From NCBI GenBank assembly GCA_035946955.1, contig DASYYE010000062.1, positions 1-30,160 of the forward strand: 30,160 nucleotides of DNA. The letters are read 5' to 3'. This stretch comes from DASYYE01 sp035946955 (GTDB taxonomy: Bacteria; Actinomycetota; Actinomycetes; Streptosporangiales; Streptosporangiaceae). Shown one piece after another: positions 22,101-29,234 of the stretch. A program made the translations under genes and the position numbers. The notes beneath the pieces are model-generated. The model worked only from the letters and a program-made list of their open reading frames with translations, had not been told where the DNA came from and did no database searches. Positions within the stretch are counted from its first letter, which is position 1. The number at the start of each line of letters is the position of its first letter.

Positions 22101-22449
22101 CGGTCTCGCGGTACCGTCCCGCCGATTTCTCAGCGTCCTTTGCACCACATGACCTCCACCATTGCTACCGGGAAACTTAAATCCAGAAACCTGGTCAGCC
22201 AGCTTTCCAAAATTCCTGGAACCCCTGGCCGATTGAGGTTTCCCTCTCTCGGGCTGGCTCCCGGGTAGTTCCCCCTTGCGAGGTGGTGAGTGCTTTTCTA
22301 CGCCTGTCGAGTGGGCCGCACAAGAGGTTTTCCGCAGCAATTTCAAGATTCTTTGGTCATCCACAGGCCATCCACAGGAAACCTGGTGTTGTCCCCCGGT
22401 ACGCGTTACTCTCCCCCAGTGCTTCCACAACCTTGTCCACAGGGGAGGC
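22101..22449. other. intergenic region between convergent genes with DnaA-box-like sequences
   Basis: No gene is supportable here. The stretch is noticeably less GC-rich than its surroundings. It contains TCATCCACA (22357-22365) and CCATCCACA (22368-22376), whose starts are 11 bp apart, and TTGTCCACA (22433-22441), which equals the Streptomyces DnaA-box consensus. A direct repeat of AAACCTGGT is also present near 22189 and 22379. Confidence 0.5.
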
Positions 22450-23001
22450 TCAGCGAGGGCCCTGCAGTCGTGGATAGCCTCCGGCGAACCTGACCAACGG
22501 GTCGCCGCCCTCGGCCACGTACGGCACCGCCACCACAGAGGCGACGACCAGCACGTGGTCTCCTGCCGTGACGCGCTGGAGCGCCGCGCACTCCAGCGCG
22601 GCCAGGCCGCCCTCGGGGATGAGGGCACCGGAGTCCTCACCCCGGCGGTGCGGTGTCCCCTCCAGCGCCAGCCTCGCGCCGGGCCTGCCGCTGGCGGCGA
22701 ACCGTCCCGCCAGGGCGCGCTGCCCAGCGCTGAGCACCACCAGCGCGAAACGGTCCACCCGGCTGAGCACCTCGGCCGGGTAGGACTGCGCGATCAGTGA
22801 TACCAGCACCAGCGGTGGCGTCAGCGACACCGGGCAGAACGCGGTCACGGTCGTCCCGATGTCGTCCCGCCCGTCGGCCACCATCACGAGGATGACCCCG
22901 CTCGCGAACGACGCCAATGCGTCGACCAGTCCGGAGAGGTCGCCCGGCAGCTGAGATCCAGGCGTTGCGCCCAGGTCGGGGGACGCTGGGTGTTCGGTCA
23001 C
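22450..23001 (-). CDS. flavin reductase-like, FMN-binding domain protein
   Basis: This is a predicted flavin:NAD(P)H reductase or FMN-binding split-barrel protein (DIM6/NTAB group), 183 residues, cytoplasmic. Family features are LASFASGVILVMVADG, TTVTAFCPVSLTPPLVLVSL (flavin-binding strand and loop), FALVVLSAGQRALAGRFA and, near the end, GDHVLVVASVVAV followed by GGDPLVRFAGGYPRL. GTG 23001 overlaps the stop of the sppA-like gene (GTGA), so the two are co-translated. Such reductases often feed reduced FMN to a monooxygenase, but none is adjacent, so the partner is unknown. Confidence 0.88.
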   Translation of the reverse strand: MTEHPASPDLGATPGSQLPGDLSGLVDALASFASGVILVMVADGRDDIGTTVTAFCPVSLTPPLVLVSLIAQSYPAEVLSRVDRFALVVLSAGQRALAGRFAASGRPGARLALEGTPHRRGEDSGALIPEGGLAALECAALQRVTAGDHVLVVASVVAVPYVAEGGDPLVRFAGGYPRLQGPR

Positions 23002-24707
23002 TGAATGGACGTCCACGAGCCCGGGAGCAGCAGCGGCCCGAACGGCGGCAGGCCTGCGTTGGCGGCCAGCCGCCACACCGGGCCCCAGCTCTCCGCGAGC
23101 AGGCTCGCCCGGGCCGCGTGGCGGTCGTCGCTCGACTCCGGCTGGCGCACCCGGTCCAGCGGGGTGAATCGCGGGAAGACGCGCACCGGAGCCGACTCGG
23201 GCAGCCCGGCCCTCTTCCGGGCGAGCCCCACGGCAGTGTCGAAGCCCCCCAGGTGGTCGACGAGGCCGTTGGACGCCGCGTCCTCGCCGGTCCACACCCG
23301 GCCGCGAGCGATCTCGTGAACCTGCTCCCGGGTCATCCCCCTGGCTGAGGCGACCTTCGTGGTGAAGTCCTCATAGATCCGGTCGAGCCAGGCGTTCACC
23401 TTGGCCCACTCTTCCTCGCTGAACGGGCGCGTCGAGCTGAACATGTCGGCATGCGCGCCCTCGACCACCGCGTCGGTGTTCACCCCGGCACGCTCCAGCA
23501 GGCTGTGGGCGAGGGGCTTGCCCCCGAGCACCCCGATGGAACCGGTGAGCGTGCCGGGTTGTGCGACGATCGCGTCCGCCGCCATCGAAACGTAGTAGCC
23601 ACCCGAGGCGGCGACGTCGCTCATGGATGCGATCACCGGGGTGCCGCCTTCGCGGGCCCGGACCACCTCGCGCCAGATGGAGTCGGAAGCGACATACGAG
23701 CCACCCGGGCTGTTCACCCGCAGCAGGATCGCGCGCGACCGGTGGTCGGCGGCGGCCGCGCGGATCGCCGCCGTCACGGTGTCCGAGCCCATGGCCCCGC
23801 CGGTCAGGGGGCCGCGGCCACTGCGGCCACGCCGGATCGGTCCGGACGCGTAGATCAGGGCCACGCCCTCTGCGCCCGGGTTCGGGAACTGGCGGGCGCG
23901 GTCGGCCAGCAACCGCGACCGCTGGTACCGCACGAGATAGCGCAGGTTAGCCTCGTGGCCAGCGTGCTCGCGCACGTAGGCATAGACCTGGTCGCGGTAT
24001 CCGAGGGCATCGACAAGACGGGCGTCCAGCGCCTCCTGGGCGAGGTAGGGCCCCTTGTCGATCAGTGCCCGCGCCTCGGCCTCATCGATACTCAGCCGCT
24101 GGGCGACGGCGGCGGTGAGCTGGCTGGTCAGGGACTGCGCGAGCCGCTCGGTGGCCTCCCGGGCCGGGCCGGTGAACCCGTGCTCGGTGAAGCGGTCCGC
24201 GGCGTTCTTGTACTCGTAACGCTTGCCGACCTGGTAGTCCAGGCCGAGCTTGTCCATCAGTCCCCGGTAGAACCACTGCTCCAGGCTGATCCCGGTCAGG
24301 CCAAGGTCTCCTGAGGGCTGGAGGTAGACACGGCTGAACGCGCTCGCCAGGTAGTACGGGGCGTTCCCTGGTGAGAAGTCACCGTATGTCTCGGCCCACG
24401 CTACGGTCAGCTTCCCCGACGCGCCGAACTCTGCGACGGCGTTACGCAGCTCCTGGACCCGCGCCAGGCCGATCCGCCTGCCGCCGACCTTGGCGACCAG
24501 CGCCTTCACCCGGTCGTCGGTCTGGGCCCTGCGCAGCCCGTCGAGCACGTCAGCGAGCCTGGGGCGGCGCATCGCCAGCACGGCCGAGACCGGGTCGGCC
24601 GGCGGTTCCTCGGCGATCCCCTCCGTGAGGTCCAGTTCGAGGACCAGCGGCGCGGTCCTCCGCTGGCGCATCTTCGTGATCGTGTCTGGCAGCATCGACT
24701 CGTACAT
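22998..24707 (-). CDS. sppA: signal peptide peptidase SppA, 67-kDa type (S49 family)
   Basis: This is a two-domain S49 serine protease of the SppA type, which degrades leftover signal peptides and membrane peptides, 569 residues from the ATG at 24707. The N-terminal half contributes the general-base lysine (K167 in GKRYEYKNAADRF), and the C-terminal half the nucleophile (S368 in MSDVAASGGYYVSM), matching K209/S409 of the E. coli enzyme. RVNSPGGSYVASD and TGSIGVLGGK are other family blocks. No clear N-terminal membrane anchor is visible, unlike E. coli SppA. A GTG at 24716 is also possible. TAGTGT at 24720-24715 ends 7 nt before the ATG, so a leaderless transcript is likely. It is divergent from the NYN-domain gene. 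Confidence 0.92.
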   Translation of the reverse strand: MYESMLPDTITKMRQRRTAPLVLELDLTEGIAEEPPADPVSAVLAMRRPRLADVLDGLRRAQTDDRVKALVAKVGGRRIGLARVQELRNAVAEFGASGKLTVAWAETYGDFSPGNAPYYLASAFSRVYLQPSGDLGLTGISLEQWFYRGLMDKLGLDYQVGKRYEYKNAADRFTEHGFTGPAREATERLAQSLTSQLTAAVAQRLSIDEAEARALIDKGPYLAQEALDARLVDALGYRDQVYAYVREHAGHEANLRYLVRYQRSRLLADRARQFPNPGAEGVALIYASGPIRRGRSGRGPLTGGAMGSDTVTAAIRAAAADHRSRAILLRVNSPGGSYVASDSIWREVVRAREGGTPVIASMSDVAASGGYYVSMAADAIVAQPGTLTGSIGVLGGKPLAHSLLERAGVNTDAVVEGAHADMFSSTRPFSEEEWAKVNAWLDRIYEDFTTKVASARGMTREQVHEIARGRVWTGEDAASNGLVDHLGGFDTAVGLARKRAGLPESAPVRVFPRFTPLDRVRQPESSDDRHAARASLLAESWGPVWRLAANAGLPPFGPLLLPGSWTSIQ

Positions 24708-24714
24708 GAGGCCC

Positions 24715-24720
24715 ACACTA
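24715..24720 (-). promoter_or_regulatory. candidate -10 for sppA, leaderless
   Basis: TAGTGT fits TAnnnT, lies 7 nt before the ATG at 24707, and no Shine-Dalgarno is present. No -35 match is clear. Confidence 0.3.
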
Positions 24721-24780
24721 CGGCGCCACAGCGTGACTTGCTGATCTTGGCCAACCGCGCACGGGCACGGACACTGGGGT

Positions 24781-24786
24781 TATGGT
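24781..24786 (+). promoter_or_regulatory. candidate -10 for the NYN-domain gene, leaderless
   Basis: TATGGT ends 6 nt before the GTG at 24793, with no ribosome site between. With the sppA element this gives two leaderless candidates back to back in an 85-bp gap. Confidence 0.35.
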
Positions 24787-24792
24787 CGCTGA

Positions 24793-25242
24793 GTGTCGGA
24801 GGATGATGAGCCCGTCACCGTGATCGTGGACGGTGCCAATGTGATGGGGTCACGGGCGGATGGCTGGTGGCGGGACCGGGCCGGGGCCATGGCACGGCTG
24901 TACGGCGAACTCGTGGGCCTGGCGGCCCGGGGCGTCCCGGGTGAGCCACCCTGGCCGGGGGCGCAGGGGGGAAGCGGCCGCTGGTGGCCGCAGATCGTGC
25001 TGGTCGTCGAGGGCCGGGCAAGCGCAGCCATTGGTCTTGTGACGGCTGACCCACGGGTCCGGATCGTGCCCGCGCCTGGGCATGGTGACGACGCGATCGC
25101 GGCCGAGGCGGCCAGCGCGGCTGGGCGCCGCCTCGTCGTCACCGCCGACCGGGAACTCCGCCGCCGCTGCATGGCCGCAGGGGCTGAGGTGGCCGGTCCC
25201 CGCTGGCTCACCGGCCTGCTGGATCCTCCCGAGTCCCGCTAG
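24793..25242 (+). CDS. NYN (PIN-like) domain protein
   Basis: This 149-residue protein has the NYN/PIN-like nuclease pattern: VTVIVDGANVMGSRADGWWR (first acidic site at D14), GHGDDAIAAEAA (central aspartates) and RRLVVTADRELRRRC (third acidic site). Family members are metal-dependent ribonucleases. Actinobacterial homologues are often labelled NTP pyrophosphohydrolase without evidence, as far as I recall. GTG 24793 is the only start before the conserved core. Its TAG stop shares the palindromic CTAG at 25239-25242 with the TAG of the convergent methyltransferase gene, so the two genes overlap by 4 bp tail to tail. Confidence 0.82.
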   Translation: MSEDDEPVTVIVDGANVMGSRADGWWRDRAGAMARLYGELVGLAARGVPGEPPWPGAQGGSGRWWPQIVLVVEGRASAAIGLVTADPRVRIVPAPGHGDDAIAAEAASAAGRRLVVTADRELRRRCMAAGAEVAGPRWLTGLLDPPESR

Positions 25243-25874
25243 CTCGGCCGGAAGCGGAAGAGCGGGTGGCTGGGCAGTCCGGGAGGTGGGCTGCGGCGCA
25301 GTTGGTGGACGCCGACACCGCTGCAGGTGGCGTTGTCGAGTGCGTCAAAGGCGACTTCGTCGAAGCCGCTGTCAGCGAACCAGGCCCGGATCTGCGGCGT
25401 GAGGTCGGGTGGCCTGCGGTGGCGTGTCCAGATCGCGGTCGCGCCTGCCGCGCACAGCGAGGGTGCGGCTGCCGCGGTCTGGCTGATGTCGCTGTCGCTG
25501 ATGTTGCCGAAGATGCCACAGAGCAGCAGGACATCGGCTGGCAGGGCGTCCGCATAGCTGGCGACCGTACTCGCGTCGGCGAGGCGCACCTCGACCTGTG
25601 CCAGCCCCGCTTGTGCTGCGCTGCGCCGGGCCGTTTCGGCATTGCGCGCGTCCGACTCGATGAGGACCGCGGTGACGTCGTGGCGGCGGGGGTGGTCCGG
25701 CAGGACACCCATGACATCGCGGCCCTCGCCCGCGCACAGGCTGACCAGCCGCACGGGGCCTGGCCGAACCCGGTCGATGGCTGCTGACAGGTGAGACCGC
25801 ACTGCCCGCAGGCGCTCGTTCAGTGCAGATGACGGGTCGTCGTATGCGGCGTGCCAGGCTACCCAGTCCTTCAT
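25239..25874 (-). CDS. class I SAM-dependent methyltransferase-like protein
   Basis: This is a predicted SAM-binding protein of 211 residues with unknown substrate. Motif I is VRLVSLCAGEGRDVMGVL (about 42-59), followed by the acidic strand end VLIESD and VRLADAST. VLLLCGIFGNISDSD occupies the motif IV region, and the C-terminus ends HPLFRFRPS. AGGA 7 nt ahead of the ATG at 25874 decides the start over an ATG at 25925. It is convergent with the NYN-domain gene and divergent from the GNAT gene (85 bp between). Nothing in the context suggests a pathway. Confidence 0.82.
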   Translation of the reverse strand: MKDWVAWHAAYDDPSSALNERLRAVRSHLSAAIDRVRPGPVRLVSLCAGEGRDVMGVLPDHPRRHDVTAVLIESDARNAETARRSAAQAGLAQVEVRLADASTVASYADALPADVLLLCGIFGNISDSDISQTAAAAPSLCAAGATAIWTRHRRPPDLTPQIRAWFADSGFDEVAFDALDNATCSGVGVHQLRRSPPPGLPSHPLFRFRPS

Positions 25875-25959
25875 GCCCACATCCTGCCGTGCCCTCCCGG
25901 CGTTCCCGCCGTGGACCGTCCGCACCTGGCTTTACGCTGCGGCGTGGAGGGGAGATGCC

Positions 25960-26682
25960 ATGAGCGAGTACACGGTCAAGCCGCTCGGTCCCGACACCTG
26001 GGACGCTTTTTCGAATCTCGCCGAGAGGCACAACGGCGTGTGGAACGGTTGCTGGTGCACCTGGTTCCATGCCGCTGCCGGGTCGGGTGGTCGGCTGGTG
26101 CAATTCGACGATGAGGCGGGACACCCGGCCTGCGCCGAGAGGGGGCAGACCCCTGAGGGCAACCGCGCTATCAAAGAGCGGCTGGTGAACGAGGGCCGGG
26201 CACACGCGTCGCTGGTCTTCGATGGCGATATTGCGGTGGGTTGGTGCGAGTACGGAACCCCAGAAGAACTGCCGAACATCTACCACCGCAAGGAGTACGA
26301 GGCGAGCCTCGACAAGTTGCCCGACTACCGCCTCACCTGTTTCTTCGTGGACAGGAACTACCGGCGCAAAGGGGTGGCAGCGGTCGCGCTTCGTGGTGCC
26401 CTGGACATGATCGCGCAGGCGGGCGGTGGCGTAGTGGAGGCGTACCCACAGGACACACCCGGCAAGAAGGTCTCGTCATCGTTCCTGTACAACGGCACCC
26501 GAAGCATGTTCGAGCAGGCCGGCTTCAGCTACGACCGCCGCAAGGGCGCGAAGCACTGCGTGATGAGCAAGACGGCCCACCAGGCTAGTGCGGCGACCGG
26601 CAACGTCCCGCCTGTGGTGGAGGGTGAAGTGTCAGCCACCGGACGTGAGGGCCGCCTTGTGCGAAGAGCGCCATTCCCATGA
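25960..26682 (+). CDS. GNAT family N-acetyltransferase, 3' end altered by element insertion
   Basis: This is a predicted acetyl-CoA-dependent N-acetyltransferase of unknown substrate, 240 residues. The acetyl-CoA site is LTCFFVDRNYRRKGVAAVAL (about 125-144), and the C-terminal strand reads FEQAGFSYDRRKGAKHCVM. GGAGGGGAG lies 6-7 nt before the ATG at 25960. The domain ends near residue 205 (CVMSKTA). The last 30 or so residues, ending RRAPFP, are not typical, and the stop at 26682 lies at the apparent junction with the mobile element. The last 154 bp are also read on the other strand by the recombinase ORF. Confidence 0.85.
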   Translation: MSEYTVKPLGPDTWDAFSNLAERHNGVWNGCWCTWFHAAAGSGGRLVQFDDEAGHPACAERGQTPEGNRAIKERLVNEGRAHASLVFDGDIAVGWCEYGTPEELPNIYHRKEYEASLDKLPDYRLTCFFVDRNYRRKGVAAVALRGALDMIAQAGGGVVEAYPQDTPGKKVSSSFLYNGTRSMFEQAGFSYDRRKGAKHCVMSKTAHQASAATGNVPPVVEGEVSATGREGRLVRRAPFP

Positions 26683-28535
26683 TCGCGGTTGTTTCTACTG
26701 CACATAGGGGACTGGATTAGATCCGAAAACCCGGTGCATTCGGTCACGCTGACCGGGGCGTCGGGGGTCTCGCTGTCACGGACCAGTGCTGCCACGGTGC
26801 CCGGTGTGGCGGTGGTGACGGTCGCGCGGATGGAGACTTGGTGGTCTTCTTTGTTGTAGAGGCACTGGAGGTCGAACGCGGCGAAGAGTTCCATCTTCAG
26901 CCGGGCCGGTGCCTGGGCTAGGAGGTCTCCCAGCATCGGCAGGGCGTCCAGTAGTGCCGGGTCGCCGGGGCCGTCGTCGTGGTGTTTGGCGAGGTTGGCG
27001 AGTTCGGCGCTGACCTTGGCTCGTTCGTCTTCGAGTTCGGTGAACCGGGCGAGGTGGCGTGAGCGCATGGCCTGGACGGCGGGGTTGTCGGGGTCGAGGT
27101 GGGCGAGGTGCTCGATCTCGCGTGCCTGGGCGTTCTCGGCCGTGTCGATCTGGCGCAGTCGCTTGGTCAGCTGGGCCTTGTCCTTGTCGCGGCGTTCCTG
27201 TTCCTGGGCGGGGGTGGCGGTGGTGGCCTGGGCGAGTAGGGCGCGGCGTTCGGGGCCGAAGATGCGTTCTTGGAAGAACTGGCCGACGACGGTCATGAGG
27301 GTGTCTTCGCGGACACTGACGGTGCGGGGGTGGTCGGGGTGGGCGAGCATGTGCCGGGGGTTGTTCGGCTTGTGGGGGCAGATGAAGTAGGTGTTGATGT
27401 AGTCGGGGCCGTCGTCCCAGTAGCGGGTAGTGGTGCGGGTGATGCCGGTCATGCGGCGGCGGCAGTCGCGGCAGCGGACCCGTGAGCGCAGGGCGTATGT
27501 CTTTCGGGTGGCGGGGTGGGCGGAGCGGGTGAGGTCGTCGCGGGTGGTGGCGTGCTTGGCGCCCATCTCCTGTGCCTTGTCCCACAGGGCACGGGTCACG
27601 ATGGCCGGGTGGGCGGGCTCGGGTGACCACAGCCACTCATCGGCGGGGACGTAGCGGGTCTTGCCGTTGATGGTGCGCTTGCGCCCGAACACCATGTGCC
27701 CGGTGTACTTGGGGTTTCCGAGAATGCCCCACACGGTGGTGACCAGCCACTTCGCCGCCCGGTCGGGCGGCGGGTAAGCGGCCGGGTCGGCGTTGAGGCG
27801 GTCGGTGATGGCCGGGATTCCGAGCCGGTCCCGGACACGCCAGGCGAAGATCTGCGCGACCACCCGGGCCTGGGGTTCGTCCAGGACGAGGCGGGTCTTG
27901 GTGCGCCCCTGGGCGGCTTTGAACGGGACCGGGTGCGGGACACGCTCCGCCTGGTAGCCGTAGGGCGGGGTGCCGGTGTTCCACCCCGCCAGGGCGGATT
28001 CGCGCATGCCCTTCCATGCCTTCTCCTTGATCTGCAACCGGAACCACTCCGCGACGCCCTGCTTCACGCGGCGGACGAGAACGGTGGTGGCATTGGCTCC
28101 GGCGATGTCGATCGGCTCGTCGGTGGCGAAGAGGGGGACGCCAGCGGCGGACAATTCCTTCTCCAGCTTCAAGGCGCTGAACGTGTCCCTAGCGGAGCGT
28201 TCGATGTCTTCACAGATCACGGCCGCGAACCGGGGCACGGGCGAGGCCGCTTCGGCGAGCAGGGAGGCCATGCCCCCATCACGCGGGATACCGACATTAG
28301 CCTGCTCGTGCGCCGTGCCGTGACCGCGTGCCTCCAGGTCCAGGCCACCGGATTCGATGTCGTAATAGTGGGCGGCGACGAACCACCCTGAGGGCAGCTT
28401 CTCATGCACGCCGCGTAGCTGGCGGCGCAGTGATGCGGCGGGGTCTTGCATGACGAGGGTGGAGGTCCGGCCGTAGAACGCGACCGGGACACGCTCGGGG
28501 CTGGTGGTCAGGTCTTGCGGTGCTGGTGCGCCCAT
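26529..28535 (-). CDS. large serine recombinase (site-specific integrase)
   Basis: This is a 668-residue large serine recombinase that joins attP and attB through a serine-DNA intermediate. The N-terminal resolvase domain begins VPVAFYGRTSTLVMQDPAAS; the serine in YGRTS is the expected nucleophile. CEDIERSARDTFSALKLEKE is the conserved E-R block. The recombinase domain follows (WKGMRESALAGWNTGTPPYG). The zinc-ribbon domain contains RCRDCRRRMTG and, later, FICPH. A coiled coil lies at about 470-560. ATG 28535 has GGGAG 8 nt upstream; earlier ATGs lie within the small upstream gene. The C-terminal 50 or so residues (after CSRNNRDHG) are read from chromosomal DNA inside the GNAT 3' end, so the natural C-terminus in the excised form probably differs. 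Confidence 0.93.
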   Translation of the reverse strand: MGAPAPQDLTTSPERVPVAFYGRTSTLVMQDPAASLRRQLRGVHEKLPSGWFVAAHYYDIESGGLDLEARGHGTAHEQANVGIPRDGGMASLLAEAASPVPRFAAVICEDIERSARDTFSALKLEKELSAAGVPLFATDEPIDIAGANATTVLVRRVKQGVAEWFRLQIKEKAWKGMRESALAGWNTGTPPYGYQAERVPHPVPFKAAQGRTKTRLVLDEPQARVVAQIFAWRVRDRLGIPAITDRLNADPAAYPPPDRAAKWLVTTVWGILGNPKYTGHMVFGRKRTINGKTRYVPADEWLWSPEPAHPAIVTRALWDKAQEMGAKHATTRDDLTRSAHPATRKTYALRSRVRCRDCRRRMTGITRTTTRYWDDGPDYINTYFICPHKPNNPRHMLAHPDHPRTVSVREDTLMTVVGQFFQERIFGPERRALLAQATTATPAQEQERRDKDKAQLTKRLRQIDTAENAQAREIEHLAHLDPDNPAVQAMRSRHLARFTELEDERAKVSAELANLAKHHDDGPGDPALLDALPMLGDLLAQAPARLKMELFAAFDLQCLYNKEDHQVSIRATVTTATPGTVAALVRDSETPDAPVSVTECTGFSDLIQSPMCSRNNRDHGNGALRTRRPSRPVADTSPSTTGGTLPVAALAWWAVLLITQCFAPLRRS
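26640..26720. other. probable attachment-site junction of the integrated element
   Basis: The GNAT gene ends here, and the C-terminal reading frame of the large serine recombinase crosses from element DNA into the GNAT gene. Serine-integrase elements usually have their att site directly next to int. I cannot pinpoint the crossover dinucleotide because the other end of the element is outside the window. Confidence 0.5.
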
Positions 28536-28840
28536 CGAAGCAACTCCCATATGGCGGCGTTCTGGCGGGCTTCCCACTTGGCGGCTTCCGGGCCGGTGAT
28601 GACCCGGACTTTCCACCGCACTTTCAGCCCGCCCGGTGTTTCGCTGTCATCCAAATTGTACCGGAAAACCGGGTATTTAGTAATGGATTCCGGCAATTCG
28701 GCCGTGTTTTCCTGGCCTTTTCCTGGCTGAATGTCAGGGCTCTGGTCTGGGAGTTCATCGCCTGGCGGTGTGTCTTGCGGGGGCTGGCTGTACGTCTCCT
28801 GCTCCTTTTCCGTGTTACGGTGAGTGGTCTTGGTGACCAT
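28508..28840 (-). CDS. small charged protein upstream of and overlapping the integrase gene
   Basis: This is an unrecognised 110-residue protein. The N-terminal half is hydrophilic and disordered-looking (Gln/Pro/Glu/Asp rich, such as SQPPQDTPPGDELPDQSP). The C-terminal half has an ordered look with aromatic and charged residues: YPVFRYNLDD, LKVRWKVRVITGPEAAKWEA, then IWELLRWAHQH. Its stop lies 28 bp inside the integrase start region, which implies coupled expression. Position next to a serine integrase makes a recombination directionality factor one possibility, with no sequence proof. Base composition is less GC-rich than that of neighbours, which supports foreign origin. Confidence 0.65.
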   Translation of the reverse strand: MVTKTTHRNTEKEQETYSQPPQDTPPGDELPDQSPDIQPGKGQENTAELPESITKYPVFRYNLDDSETPGGLKVRWKVRVITGPEAAKWEARQNAAIWELLRWAHQHRKT

Positions 28841-28850
28841 TCACAAACGT

Positions 28851-29013
28851 GCGCGGTGGGCGGTTGTTTACCTGCGGTGCGGCGTGGTGGGGGGCGGCGT
28901 CGGCTACGCTGCTCCGGCGGGGCGGGCAGGCTCCTTCTGCCCGGAATAGTCCGCCGGCCGGCGCCGCAGGGTCCCGCCGCGCCGTGCCGCAGGTAAAGAA
29001 CCGTCCACGGTGC
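28851..29013. repeat. large imperfect palindrome, about 160 bp
   Basis: The arms centre near 28933. GGCGGTTGTTTACCTGCGG on the left matches the reverse complement of the right arm GCCGCAGGTAAAGAACCGTC with one mismatch across their shared core. Further in, GGCGGCGTCGGC pairs with GCCGGCGCCGC, and the tip is GGGCAG/CTGCCC around GCTCCTT. It fills most of the 28841-29234 gap, in which I see no convincing gene. Confidence 0.75.
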
Positions 29014-29100
29014 CCGGACCCGGTGACGGTGACCTGGCACACCGGCCCTCACCTGCCTGGCGGCGGGGCCAGGTCAGCCCCTACCGTCAGGGTAAGCCAG

Positions 29101-29142
29101 GCACCCCCGCCCGTGGGCCTGACAGGCTAGGGGCGGGGGTGC
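29101..29142 (-). terminator. hairpin terminator downstream of the lipoprotein gene
   Basis: GCACCCCCGCCC (29101-29112) pairs perfectly with GGGCGGGGGTGC (29131-29142), a 12-bp stem with an 18-nt loop. It lies about 95 bp past the stop of the leftward lipoprotein gene and before the palindrome. Confidence 0.65.
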
Positions 29143-29234
29143 TGATCTCGGTTTCAGGATCACTAGGTCAACTCGTCGGGGCATCACCTCCTCCGGTTGC
29201 CCACGGGCAGAAGGAGCGGGCCTGGCCTGGATGG

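Noticed and set aside
22101..22449. Chromosomal origin of replication
   Set aside because: Only three box-like sites are present and no dnaA, dnaN or rnpA gene is nearby; a DnaA-binding locus is the most I can claim.
22101..22449. tRNA or riboswitch in the AT-richer gap
   Set aside because: I found no cloverleaf or known riboswitch core, and both flanking genes point into the gap, so a 5' leader is not expected.
26776..27636. 286-residue minus-strand frame inside the recombinase gene
   Set aside because: Very Pro/Arg/His-rich out-of-frame shadow; the recombinase frame carries the zinc-ribbon and coiled-coil features.
28849..29130. 93-residue plus-strand and 75-residue minus-strand frames across the palindrome
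   Set aside because: The two read nearly the same peptide (R-x-FTCG) because the DNA is palindromic; neither has a ribosome site or a family match.
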